Shown here piece after piece: positions 24,301 through 32,882 of a stretch of 54,927 bases of DNA (within the stretch, counting starts at the first letter, position 1; every line of letters begins with the position of its first letter). A program made the position numbers and the translations under genes. The DNA is taken from NCBI GenBank assembly GCA_035691305.1, contig DASSJF010000065.1, forward strand, positions 1 through 54,927, in the 5' to 3' direction. Below the pieces are notes generated by a model. It did not search any database and had not been told where the DNA came from. It saw nothing but the letters and a program-made list of their open reading frames with translations. This stretch comes from a bacterium. Its GTDB lineage: Bacteria > Sysuimicrobiota > Sysuimicrobiia > Sysuimicrobiales > Segetimicrobiaceae.

Positions 24301-25070
24301 CGCGGGCGGAGACGCCGGCCGCCACGCGCCGGCAGATCATGGTCGTCGCCGCGGCCCGGCAGATCCGCGACGGGGAGATCGTCTTCGTCGGGATGCGCCT
24401 GCCGCTCTTGGGCTTCGCGCTCGCCAAGGCGACCCACGCCCCGCGGGCGATCGGCCTGTTCGAAAACGGCGTCATCCGCGACACGCCGCCCGCGGGCGCG
24501 CTCATCACGATGGGTGATCCGTCCAACATCGCCGGCGCGGCGATGTGCACGACGCTGCTCGACGTGATGGGCCACCTGCAGCGCGGCCGCGTGGACCTCG
24601 GCTTCCTCGGCGGCGCCCAGGTCGATCGATTCGGCAACCTGAACACCACTTGGGTGGAAGAGGGCGGGCGGCGCGTGCGCCTGCCCGGCAGCGGCGGCGC
24701 CGCGGACATCGCCGCGCTCTCGCGGCGAACCGTGGTAATCATGCAGCACGAGCGGCGGCGGTTCCCGGAGCGCGTCGGCTACCTGACCTCGCCGGGATAC
24801 GGCACCGGCGGGGCGTGGCGGCGGGAGGTCGGGCTCGTCCGGGGCGGGCCGGCGCGCGTAATCACCAACCTGGCGGTGCTCGGGTTCGACCCGGAATCGG
24901 GCGAGATGGTGCTGGAAAGCGTGCACCCGGGGGTCGCGGTCGACGAGGTGCGGGCGCACACGGGCTGGGATCTTCGCGTCCCCGCGCGGCCGGCGATTAC
25001 GGCCGAGCCGAGCGCGGCGGAACTCGCGGCCCTGCGGCGGTTCGATCCGGACGGTGAGTGGACAGGATAG
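24297..25070 (+). CDS. CoA-transferase family I beta subunit (GctB/IpdB-like)
   Basis: Beta subunit pairing with the upstream gene. Seen: IMVVAAARQIRDGEIVFVGM, LGFALAKATHAPRA, the motif IGLFENGVIRDTPPAGA, in which Glu sits at the ENG position that carries the catalytic glutamyl-CoA in true CoA-transferases, LGFLGGAQVDRFGNLNTTWV, and VITNLAVLGFDPESGEM. It has 257 residues. GTG 24297 overlaps the alpha stop (GTGA). The retained Glu argues for a transferase; IpdB-type hydrolases work differently, so function stays open between the two. Confidence 0.8.
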   Translation: MTRAETPAATRRQIMVVAAARQIRDGEIVFVGMRLPLLGFALAKATHAPRAIGLFENGVIRDTPPAGALITMGDPSNIAGAAMCTTLLDVMGHLQRGRVDLGFLGGAQVDRFGNLNTTWVEEGGRRVRLPGSGGAADIAALSRRTVVIMQHERRRFPERVGYLTSPGYGTGGAWRREVGLVRGGPARVITNLAVLGFDPESGEMVLESVHPGVAVDEVRAHTGWDLRVPARPAITAEPSAAELAALRRFDPDGEWTG

Positions 25071-25116
25071 CGCCGGCCGGTCCCGATAGGGACCGCGGCC
25101 GATAGGGAGGGACAGA

Positions 25117-26580
25117 ATGGCGACGGCTCAACAGACGGCGACCTACAAGAACTTCATCGGCGGCGAATGGCGCGACTCGGAAGGCGGTGTCTTCGACGTC
25201 CGCAGTCCCGCCAACGGCGAGCTGCTCTACCGGGCGCAGCGCTCAACCGTCAAGGACGCGCACGCGGCGATCGAGGCGGCGCGGCGCGCTTTCGAATCGA
25301 CGGCGTGGCGCGAGGATACCGCGTTGCGCACGGCGGCCATCACCAAGTTCTCGGAGGCGGTCCGCGCGCGCCATCAGGATCTCGCCACACAGCTGACGCG
25401 CGAGAGCGGCAAGCCGTTCCCGATCAGCCGCGGCGAGGCGCTCCGGCTCGCCGAGACGACGAGCTACTACGCGGGGCTGACGCGGTGGATCTTCGGCCGC
25501 TCCCAGATTCCGCAGCCGAACAGCATCAGCATGATCATGCGCGAACCGGTCGGCGTGGTCGCGATCATCGTGCCCTGGAACGCCCCGCTCGCGCTGCTGG
25601 CCCGCGCGATCGCGCCGGCGCTCGCCGCCGGTAACGCCGTCGTCGTGAAGCCCGCGAGCTACACCGCGGGGTCGACCGTGGAGCTCGGCCGCATCATCGA
25701 GGGAATCGAAGAGTTTCCGAAGGGCGTCGTCGACATCGTCACCGGGCCCGGCGATCCGGTCGGCGCGGAGCTGGCCCGGCACGACGACGTGGACATGGTC
25801 TCGTTTACCGGCGATACCTCCACCGGCCGTGAGATCATGCGGCTCGCCGCCGGCAACCTCAAGAAAGTGTCGCTCGAACTCGGCGGCAAGTCGCCGACCA
25901 TCGTCTTTGCCGATTCCAACTTCGACCGCGCGATCCGGGGCGCGATCAACGCGGCGTCGTTCTACAACGCCGGCCAGATCTGCATCGCCGGCACGCGCGT
26001 GCTCGTGGAAGAGAGCGTGCACGACGAGTTCGTGTCGCGCATCAAGGAGATGGTGCCGAAGCTGAAGGTCGGGCCCGGCTGGGAGAAGGGCGTCGAGGTC
26101 GGGCCGGTCATCTCCGAGTCACAGCTGGAAAAGGTCACGGGCTTCATCGAAACCGGCAAGAAGGAGGCGCGTCTCGTCGTCGGGGGCCGGCGCCTCACGG
26201 ACGGGGAGCTCGCCAAAGGCTACTTCATGGCGCCGACGGTGTTCGACGAGATGTCGCCGGACGCGAAGATCGCCCAAGAGGAGATCTTCGGTCCCGTCAT
26301 GGGGATCACGACGTTCAAGGACCTGGACGACGCGATCCGGATCGCCAACAACACCCGCTACGGGCTGGTGGCCGCCGTGTGGACGCGCGACATCAATAAG
26401 GCGATGAAGATCGCGACGCGCGTGCGGGCCGGCTCCATCTGGATTAACACCTTCGGCAAGATGTATCAGTCTACCGAGATGGGCGGCTTCAAGCAGTCCG
26501 GAGTGGGCCGGCAGTACGGCCTCGAAGGGCTTTTCGAATACACGGAGCTGAAACACGTAAACATTCAGATCGAGAAGTAG
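25117..26580 (+). CDS. aldehyde dehydrogenase (NAD(P)+)
   Basis: Oxidises an aldehyde to its acid. Seen: the Rossmann-side motif IIVPWNAPLALLARAIAPAL, VVVKPASYTAGSTVELGRII, VSFTGDTSTGREIMRLAA, the general-base Glu in VSLELGGKSPTIVF, and the nucleophile in FYNAGQICIAGTRVL (Cys in GQICIAG). The 487 residues are normal. ATG 25117 follows the SD AGGGAGGGACAG. It is the last gene of the long plus-strand run. In this neighbourhood 4-hydroxybenzaldehyde from the cresol dehydrogenase-like enzyme, or a ring-cleavage semialdehyde, is a reasonable substrate, but that is inference. Confidence 0.9.
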   Translation: MATAQQTATYKNFIGGEWRDSEGGVFDVRSPANGELLYRAQRSTVKDAHAAIEAARRAFESTAWREDTALRTAAITKFSEAVRARHQDLATQLTRESGKPFPISRGEALRLAETTSYYAGLTRWIFGRSQIPQPNSISMIMREPVGVVAIIVPWNAPLALLARAIAPALAAGNAVVVKPASYTAGSTVELGRIIEGIEEFPKGVVDIVTGPGDPVGAELARHDDVDMVSFTGDTSTGREIMRLAAGNLKKVSLELGGKSPTIVFADSNFDRAIRGAINAASFYNAGQICIAGTRVLVEESVHDEFVSRIKEMVPKLKVGPGWEKGVEVGPVISESQLEKVTGFIETGKKEARLVVGGRRLTDGELAKGYFMAPTVFDEMSPDAKIAQEEIFGPVMGITTFKDLDDAIRIANNTRYGLVAAVWTRDINKAMKIATRVRAGSIWINTFGKMYQSTEMGGFKQSGVGRQYGLEGLFEYTELKHVNIQIEK

Positions 26581-26712
26581 CAGATCTATGACCGGAGAAC
26601 TCTCGCGCGCCGCGCGGGTGCGTCCAAGCGCGCCGTTCGGCGTCGCCACGAAGAGTGAACCCGGCTGACGGGCCGGTTCTGAGTCGGTCGGGGTCGGGTC
26701 TTTGAAAGCGTG

Positions 26713-28470
26713 CTATAGATCTTGTCTCGGTGTGATCACTCTGTTCCGTCTCACGTCCCATACTCCGCGATAAGTCACCCGCACGTCGGGCAGCGAGTCG
26801 AGGGTCAGGAACAGCAACGTATAGTGCGGGTCCGTGTGCGGGTACCCCCGCGCCCGGAGGAAGGCGGCGAGCGCCGATGCCCGTTCGGCGACCGCGGCGA
26901 AGGGCTCGGGCGACATGATGCCGCCGATCGGCAGCGGAAATTCGAACGCCGTGCGGCCGTCCTCGACCGCGACGATGCCGCCGCCGAGGTCGAGGACGCG
27001 GCGGGCCGCCCGCGCCATGTCGCCAGCGTCCCGGCCGAGCACGGTCAGATGCGCGGTGACGTTGAACGTGCAGGCGAGGCCGCCGAGGCGCTGGACGAAG
27101 TTGCCGAGCGCGCTGCGAACGATCCACCGTCCGCGCGGGTCGACGAGAGCGAGGTGGACGAAGGATGCCGGGAGCGCGAGGCGGCCGTCGTGCGCCGCGG
27201 CGGGCACGTCCTGGCGGCGCGTGATCACGCTGTTCTCGAGGACGAGCGCGGGCACCGCCGCGCCGCCGGGACCGGCGGCCGCGGGAAGGTCGAACAACGC
27301 CGGCGCCGGATCCCATTCCGGCGCGAAGCGCCGCGGAATGACCTCGGCCCACGCGATCTTCGGAAACGGCGCCGTGCATGCGCCGTTCTCGGCCGCGATC
27401 CGGCCGTCCGCGAAGACCGTCGACGGGCGCGGCTCCCGGAGGTCGTCGAGCACGACGATGTTGGCGCGCCGGCCGGCCGCAATGCCGCCGAGGTCCTCGT
27501 CGAGTCCGACGTACGCCGCCGGCGCGATCGTCGCCATCTGATAGGCGAGCACCGGCTCGATCCCGGCGGCGATCGCCTGCCGGATCACGTGGTCGAGATA
27601 GCCCTCCCGCGCGATCGTCGCGGCTTCCGGGCCGTCCGCGGTGAACATCAGCCGGCCCGCCCGCGCGCGCTCCGGCGTAATCGCCCGCGCCAGCGCCGGG
27701 ACGTCCGGGCGCAGCGACGAGTGCCGCAGCATCGTGTAAAGGCCGGCCCGCAGCCGGTTCGTGATATCGGCGGCGGTGATCCCTTCGTGGTCGGACGACC
27801 AGCCGGCCGCGGCCAGCGCCGTGAGCCGGTCGTAGGATGCGCCGGGCGCATGCCCGTCGATGCGGCGGCCCGCCGCGAGCGCCGCGGCCATCTTCCGCAG
27901 CAGATCCTCGTCGCCGTGGTAGACGGCGGGCCAGCGGGTGACTTCGCCGACCGAGCGCACCGCGTCGAGCTCGAGCAGCGCGCGCACCCGGTCCAGCGAG
28001 AACATTTCCTCCTCCGGCAGGTGCGAGGACAGATGGAGACGCACCGCCCACAAGAGGCGCACCGGCATCGCGGAGAGCGACTCGAGGAGCGGGACGAGCC
28101 GCTCGGGCGGCGTCTGCAGCATCAACTGCATCGCGTCGGCGACGAGCGTGGTGGTGCCCGTTCGAAGCACTTCGCGCGCAAACTCGACCGGAGTCGCCAT
28201 CCCCGTGACATGCGTGTGCGGATCGATGTAGCCGGGCGCCAGGATCTTGCCGGGGTACGTCCGGACCTGCGTCTCCGGCCCGATCATGCCGCGGTTCGAT
28301 CCGACGTAAGCGATGCGGCCGCCCGCGACCGCCACGTTCGCGGGGTACAGCTCGCCGCTGTACACGTTGAGCAGCGTCGCGCCGTCGAGATACAGATCGG
28401 CTGCCCGGCGTCCGGCCGCGACGTCGAGCAGCAGCCGCAGGTCTTCCAGCGTGCGGGTCGTGCGCCTCAC
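26713..28470 (-). CDS. ade: adenine deaminase
   Basis: Metal-dependent amidohydrolase converting adenine to hypoxanthine and ammonia for purine salvage. Seen: N-terminal ADLYLDGATLLNVYSGELYP, the metal motif ILAPGYIDPHTHVTGM, then DAMQLMLQTPPERLVPLLES, the acid/His region IDGHAPGASYDRLTALAAAG with SSDHEGITAAD, and the C-terminal adenine-deaminase domain with PLPIGGIMSPEP and LALVDPRGRW. Its 585 residues are the family length. The start is a GTG at 28470; a TAGACT hexamer lies 9 bases upstream, so the 5' leader would be very short. It is divergent from the aquaporin gene. Confidence 0.9.
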   Translation of the reverse strand: MRRTTRTLEDLRLLLDVAAGRRAADLYLDGATLLNVYSGELYPANVAVAGGRIAYVGSNRGMIGPETQVRTYPGKILAPGYIDPHTHVTGMATPVEFAREVLRTGTTTLVADAMQLMLQTPPERLVPLLESLSAMPVRLLWAVRLHLSSHLPEEEMFSLDRVRALLELDAVRSVGEVTRWPAVYHGDEDLLRKMAAALAAGRRIDGHAPGASYDRLTALAAAGWSSDHEGITAADITNRLRAGLYTMLRHSSLRPDVPALARAITPERARAGRLMFTADGPEAATIAREGYLDHVIRQAIAAGIEPVLAYQMATIAPAAYVGLDEDLGGIAAGRRANIVVLDDLREPRPSTVFADGRIAAENGACTAPFPKIAWAEVIPRRFAPEWDPAPALFDLPAAAGPGGAAVPALVLENSVITRRQDVPAAAHDGRLALPASFVHLALVDPRGRWIVRSALGNFVQRLGGLACTFNVTAHLTVLGRDAGDMARAARRVLDLGGGIVAVEDGRTAFEFPLPIGGIMSPEPFAAVAERASALAAFLRARGYPHTDPHYTLLFLTLDSLPDVRVTYRGVWDVRRNRVITPRQDL

Positions 28471-28598
28471 GATGGCCCAAGTCTAGCACGCGCCGTAATG
28501 ACCTGACGGCGGTGTCGCGCGGCCGCGGGCGGCGTTTCCGACGAGGACTTACCGGCGTGCGGCGCCAACACTAGGCGCCGGGATCCGGGGAGGTGGGT

Positions 28599-29285
28599 AT
28601 GGACTCACAGCCGCTGTGGAAGCCGGTGCTCGCGGAGTTGATCGGCACGTTCACGCTGATTTTTGCCGGCGCGGGCGCCATCATCGCGAACGAGGCCACG
28701 CACGGGGGCGTCAGCCTGCTCGGCATCGCGCTCGCGCACGGGCTCGCGATCGGGGTGATGGTGTCGGCGCTCGGGGTGATTTCAGGCGGCCACTTCAACC
28801 CGGCTGTGACGGTCGGCTTTCTCGCAGCGGGACGCATTGCCGCCGCGAGGGCGTCGGCGTATCTGATCGCGCAGCTGGCCGGAGCGACCCTCGGCGGCCT
28901 CGCGCTCCTCGCGACGTATCCGAGCGGTCCCGCCGCGGCGGCGCACCTCGGCACGCCCGCGCTGGCGCCGGGGTTGTCGAGCGGCGCGGGCATCCTGTTG
29001 GAGGCGATCGGGACTTTCTTTCTCGTGGCGGTGGTCTTCGGGACCGCCGTGCATCCCGGAGCGCCGCGGCTCGGCGGGCTCGCGATCGGCCTGACGATCA
29101 CCATGGATATTCTGGCGTTTGGGCCGCTGACCGGCGCGGCGGTGAATCCGGCGCGGGCGTTCGGGCCGGCGCTCGTGTCCGGCGCCTGGGCCGATCAGCT
29201 CGTCTATTGGATCGGCCCCTTGATCGGAGGCGGTGTGGCCGGCGTGCTCTACGGCGGCGTTTACCTGCCGGCGGCCTCCAAGTAG
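28599..29285 (+). CDS. aquaporin / MIP-family channel
   Basis: Integral membrane channel for water or small neutral solutes. Seen: six hydrophobic helices and both half-helix NPA boxes, GGHFNPAVTVGF (first) and GAAVNPARAFGP (second), with AELIGTFTLIFAGAGAII at the start. It has 228 residues, the usual short bacterial form. The Arg after the second NPA (NPAR) is present. ATG 28599 follows GGGGAGGTGGGT. A GGCGCC-N7-GGCGCC repeat lies just upstream (28561-28579). The 3' end overlaps the convergent pepA gene by 25 bases. Water versus glycerol selectivity cannot be decided; the lack of a Gly-Leu-type insertion suggests water. Confidence 0.9.
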   Translation: MDSQPLWKPVLAELIGTFTLIFAGAGAIIANEATHGGVSLLGIALAHGLAIGVMVSALGVISGGHFNPAVTVGFLAAGRIAAARASAYLIAQLAGATLGGLALLATYPSGPAAAAHLGTPALAPGLSSGAGILLEAIGTFFLVAVVFGTAVHPGAPRLGGLAIGLTITMDILAFGPLTGAAVNPARAFGPALVSGAWADQLVYWIGPLIGGGVAGVLYGGVYLPAASK

Positions 29286-30754
29286 CGCAGCAGGGTCCGC
29301 ACCCCGTACCCGGTCCCGCCGAGCGCCACGTACGGCGGACCTTTGCGGTCCTCCGCGAAAGCGGGGCCGGCGATGTCGAGGTGCGCCCAGGGGGTCGTTC
29401 CGGCGAAGGCGGCGATGAACGACGCGCCGCGCTCGGCGCCCGCTGCCCGGCCAGCCGAGTTCTTGAGGTCGGTGAACTCACCGCGCATCGCCTCGGCGTA
29501 CTCCTCGTACATCGGCAGCTGCCAGAGCTGCTCGCCGGAGGCCGTCGCGGCGGCCAGCAGGCGGTCGGCGAGCGGTTGATCGTTCGCCATCAGCCCGGCG
29601 GTGTGGTCGCCGAGCGCGACGACGCAGGCCCCGGTCAGCGTTGCAAGATCGATGATCTCGCTCACGCCCTCCCGGACGGCGTAAGCGACGGCATCACCGA
29701 GGACCAGCCGGCCCTCCGCGTCCGTGTTGTTGATCTCCACCGTCTTGCCGCCGAGGCCGCGGACGATGTCGCCGGGCCGTGTCGCGCGGCCGCTGATCAT
29801 GTTCTCCGTGGCGACGGCGATGCCGAGCACACGCACCGGCACCGCGAGCTCCTTCAGGGCGCCCATCGCCCCTAGGACCGCGGCCGCGCCGGCCATGTCG
29901 GTTTTCATCGTCGCCATGCCGCTCGCGGTCTTGATCGAGTACCCGCCGGTATCGAAGGTGATGCCCTTGCCGCACAGCGCCACCGTTCGCGAATCCCGCG
30001 CGCCGGACGCCGGTTTGTAGTCGAGCACGATGAACTTCGGCGGCTGGTCGCTCCCGGCGGCGACGGCGGCGAAGAGACCCATTCCCATCTTGCGCGCCTC
30101 GTCGAGCTCAATCACCCGGCAGCCGAGCCCGTCGCGCTTCGCGATGTCGCGCGCGAGGTCCGCGAGCGCAGCCGGCGTGATGACGTTGGCCGGCTCGTTC
30201 ACGAGGTCGCGGGCGCGGCACGTAGCAGCGACCGCGATCCCGGCGAGGCCCACCGCGCCTTCGAGCGCCTTGCGATCACCCTGCGCGAGGAGGACCGCGT
30301 CGTCGGGTCCTTTGTCCTCAGCTGTGCGATACTTGTCGAACCGGTAGCCGGCGAGACCGGCGCCTTCGGCCGCCGCGCGCACGCGCTCGGCGGGGGAGCC
30401 GGCCGCGCCGGCCGGCTCACCGGCGGGTACCGCGATCGCCAGCCGCCCCGCCTGCACGCCGCCGGCCTGTCGCGCCGCCACCGCCGCGAACCGGCGCACG
30501 GCCTCGGCATCGCGGCCGTTTCCCGTCCCCACAAGCAGCGTGCGCCGGAACGGCGCGTCGAGCGTGTGCAACAGCAGCGTCCGACCCCGCTTCCCGGTGA
30601 AGCCGTCGGCGCGGGCCGCATTCGCGAGCCGGCCGCCGAGCTGCTTGTCGACCGCGGCCGCGTCCCCGCCGAGCGTGCCGGGTTCGGACACCGGTAGCGC
30701 CAGGAGATCGCAGGGGGTGGCGGCCGGGAGTGTATCGGCGAGCGTCACGCGCAT
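29261..30754 (-). CDS. pepA: leucyl aminopeptidase (M17)
   Basis: Dizinc aminopeptidase releasing N-terminal residues in peptide turnover. Seen: the N-terminal macro-like domain (residues about 1-160), then the catalytic domain with VALCGKGITFDTGGYSIK, MATMKTDMAGAAAVLGAM and VEINNTDAEGRLVLGDAVAYA, holding the Lys, Asp and Glu metal ligands and the catalytic Arg. It has 497 residues, as expected. ATG 30754 is chosen over an earlier in-frame start because GGAGGG lies 5 bases upstream. A TTGGTG-16-TACAAT promoter is found about 100 bases upstream. Ends in a 25-base overlap with the aquaporin gene. Confidence 0.93.
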   Translation of the reverse strand: MRVTLADTLPAATPCDLLALPVSEPGTLGGDAAAVDKQLGGRLANAARADGFTGKRGRTLLLHTLDAPFRRTLLVGTGNGRDAEAVRRFAAVAARQAGGVQAGRLAIAVPAGEPAGAAGSPAERVRAAAEGAGLAGYRFDKYRTAEDKGPDDAVLLAQGDRKALEGAVGLAGIAVAATCRARDLVNEPANVITPAALADLARDIAKRDGLGCRVIELDEARKMGMGLFAAVAAGSDQPPKFIVLDYKPASGARDSRTVALCGKGITFDTGGYSIKTASGMATMKTDMAGAAAVLGAMGALKELAVPVRVLGIAVATENMISGRATRPGDIVRGLGGKTVEINNTDAEGRLVLGDAVAYAVREGVSEIIDLATLTGACVVALGDHTAGLMANDQPLADRLLAAATASGEQLWQLPMYEEYAEAMRGEFTDLKNSAGRAAGAERGASFIAAFAGTTPWAHLDIAGPAFAEDRKGPPYVALGGTGYGVRTLLRYLEAAGR

Positions 30755-30856
30755 GGGTCCCTCCGTAAGGGCATCGTTCCGCAAAAATCGGCCGGCGCGA
30801 GGCGCCGCACGGGCGGTCCCCGCGGCCTCTCGTGGATGTGTCGGACTACTCAGCCG

Positions 30857-30884
30857 ATTGTAGCAAACCGCCTCAGCGCACCAA
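30857..30884 (-). promoter_or_regulatory. candidate sigma-70 promoter for pepA
   Basis: On the minus strand TTGGTG (complement of 30879-30884), a 16-base spacer and TACAAT (complement of 30857-30862). It predicts transcription start near 30850, about 95 bases before pepA; the -35 box overlaps the end of the deacetylase gene. Confidence 0.5.
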
Positions 30885-31856
30885 GGCGGACACCGGGACC
30901 AGCTGAATCCCGGCTTCGTCGAACTCCGGCAGCATGTCGCGGAGGACGCGCGCGGTCACCTTGCCGACGTGGCCGATCGCGATCGCCTGCCCGCGCGTCT
31001 GCGCCACCCGGATCAGCGCGTGAAACTGCGCGCGCACGTACGTCTCGTCGTCCTGGTTGTCGAGAAAGACCGCGCGGACCGCGGTCGGCACGCCGACCGC
31101 GCGCGCGGTCTCCGCCGCGATCGACCGCGGCGAGGTCAGGCTGTCGACGAAGAACAGCCTTCGGGCCTTGACGACTCCGAGGATCGCGCGCATGACGCGC
31201 AGATCGGCGGTGCCGCGGGAGCCCATGTGATTGTTTGTGCCCACCGCGCCGGGGACGGTGGCGAAGTCCTTCGCGACCGTCTTCGCGATCGCGTCGTCGG
31301 ACATGTCGACGGTGACGCCCCCGGGTCCGAGGTCGAGCGCCGGGTCGTCCGGTTGAACCGGCAGGTGGAGGATGACCTGCACGCCGCGCGCCGCCGCTTC
31401 TTCGGCGATCGGCGTTGAAAACGGCAGGCCCGGCAGCACGGAGATCGTGACCGGCCGCGGAAGCGCCATTACCTCCCGCGCGGTGTGCAGGCTGTAGCCC
31501 GCGTCGTCGAAGATGACGGCGACCCGGGGATGATCCGGCGTGGCCGGCGAGGACTGCGCGGGCACGACCACGGGGGTCTGCGACTGCTCGGGGTTGTCGC
31601 GCGGAAGGCGGGGGGCGGCGGTCCGAGCGGGCGGCGCAGCGCGGCGGGGCGGCACCGGCACGGCCGGTGCCGCGCGCGACGGCCTGGACACCGCGGAAGT
31701 CGGGGCCGGTGCGGGCGGCGCCGGCCGGAAATGCCACCCCGCGAGAAAACCCAGGACGAGCCCGGTGCCCGCGAGCATGCCGAGCAGAAACCCGGGGCCG
31801 CGCCGGCCTCTCGCCCTCCCGCCTGGCCTGCCCCTGTGTGAGTTTCGCCGCGCCAT
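30873..31856 (-). CDS. divergent polysaccharide deacetylase family protein (YibQ/DUF610)
   Basis: Exported or membrane-tethered protein with a NodB-like fold; its substrate is not established in the family. Seen: a basic N-terminus, one transmembrane segment at about residues 22-42 (FLLGMLAGTGLVLGFLAGW), a Pro/Ala-rich linker to about residue 105, then the catalytic domain with VAVIFDDAGYSLHTAREV (DD motif), LPVQPDDPALDLGPGGVTV, VGTNNHMGSRGTADLRVMRA and FFVDSLTSPRSI. It has 327 residues. The start is uncertain: ATG 31856 is used, but an alternative start 24 bases upstream is possible because GGAGG lies too far from this ATG. Confidence 0.85.
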   Translation of the reverse strand: MARRNSHRGRPGGRARGRRGPGFLLGMLAGTGLVLGFLAGWHFRPAPPAPAPTSAVSRPSRAAPAVPVPPRRAAPPARTAAPRLPRDNPEQSQTPVVVPAQSSPATPDHPRVAVIFDDAGYSLHTAREVMALPRPVTISVLPGLPFSTPIAEEAAARGVQVILHLPVQPDDPALDLGPGGVTVDMSDDAIAKTVAKDFATVPGAVGTNNHMGSRGTADLRVMRAILGVVKARRLFFVDSLTSPRSIAAETARAVGVPTAVRAVFLDNQDDETYVRAQFHALIRVAQTRGQAIAIGHVGKVTARVLRDMLPEFDEAGIQLVPVSALVR

Positions 31857-31989
31857 TATGGTGTAATGACCTGCCTCCACGAATGCCGCATCGAATGCTG
31901 CGATGAGGACGGCGCCGAGCGTGCCGGGTGCTACTACGCCGGACCGTCCGCAACTCCTCCCGCCGGGGGCCGGTCCGGCGCGGGCGGGG

Positions 31990-32865
31990 TCAGAGCCAGA
32001 TCTCGCTGATCGGCGCTTCGCGGGCGGCCAGGCCGAGCGCCGGCAGGCCCCAATTGTCGGTCATCGTGCGGCAGAACCCGTAGTGCGTGTGCCGGATCGC
32101 GGATGCCGCGCCACGGCGCACGCCCCGGCCCCAGAACGCCGCGAAGACGTGGTTGTCCGTGTGGAAGTCGTCTTCGTCGTAGCAGAAGAAGAAGGCCGGG
32201 TAGCGGCCGCCCTCGTCCGGCGTCGTGAACCACGGGGAGCCGGCGAGCGCGTCGAGCAGGGTGTTCAGGTTGGCGTCGGCCCGAAGCGGGTGACCGTTGT
32301 GCATCTCGTTGTCGTCATCCCAACCGACGTAGACGAGGCAGCGATCGGGTAGGCCCCCGGGCCCGCCGCGCAGGTCGGCGCGCAGCGCCTCGAAACCGGC
32401 GCGCGTGCGCGCGATCGGCGCGCGCAGGTCCGCGAGCGGGTTGTGTTTGGGAGCGATGGTGCCGGCCAGATGATACACGTAGGCCGGGACCGGCGGCGAT
32501 GCCTCGGCGCCGACGCTTGCCACCGTCGGATGAAACGTGGTCACGACCTCGTTCGTGCCCCAGAGTTCTCCCGAGGCCATCGCGCGGTAGTTGGGTCCGG
32601 ACGGGTGCGACACCGCGAAGTATTGCGTGAGCACCGCGCCCTCACGGGCAAGGCGGCGGTGCGACGCGAGCGACGAGACCTGGGAGTAGGTGTGGTTTTC
32701 GAAAACGCCCCACACGAGGCTGCTCCACCATCGGGCGGTCGCCTCGGCGTGGGCCGGACGGCCCATCCCGCCCGCCGCGACCGTTGCGGCCGCGAACCGG
32801 AGCAGAGCACGACGGGTCAGGCGCGGTGGGGCGGCGCCCCGCCGGATTGGGTCGTGGTCGGACAC
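31990..32865 (-). CDS. Tat-exported phosphoesterase-family protein (acid phosphatase/phospholipase C-like)
   Basis: Extracellular hydrolase of the alkaline-phosphatase superfamily (phosphoesterase family, PF04185-like). Seen: a twin-arginine signal, LTRRALLRFAAATVAAGGMG, then VFENHTYSQVSSLASHRRLA, the FAVSHPSGPNYRAMASGE motif with the conserved HPS and nucleophile-side Asn/Tyr region, the metal motif VYVGWDDDNEMH, DNHVFAAFWGRGVRRG and HTHYGFCRTMTDNWGLP. It has 291 residues. The initial catalytic segment is shorter than in phospholipase C, matching the acid phosphatase branch. It is co-directional with the genes on either side, 17 bases from the upstream one. Confidence 0.8.
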   Translation of the reverse strand: MSDHDPIRRGAAPPRLTRRALLRFAAATVAAGGMGRPAHAEATARWWSSLVWGVFENHTYSQVSSLASHRRLAREGAVLTQYFAVSHPSGPNYRAMASGELWGTNEVVTTFHPTVASVGAEASPPVPAYVYHLAGTIAPKHNPLADLRAPIARTRAGFEALRADLRGGPGGLPDRCLVYVGWDDDNEMHNGHPLRADANLNTLLDALAGSPWFTTPDEGGRYPAFFFCYDEDDFHTDNHVFAAFWGRGVRRGAASAIRHTHYGFCRTMTDNWGLPALGLAAREAPISEIWL

Positions 32866-32882
32866 GGCCGCGTCCTCCGGCG

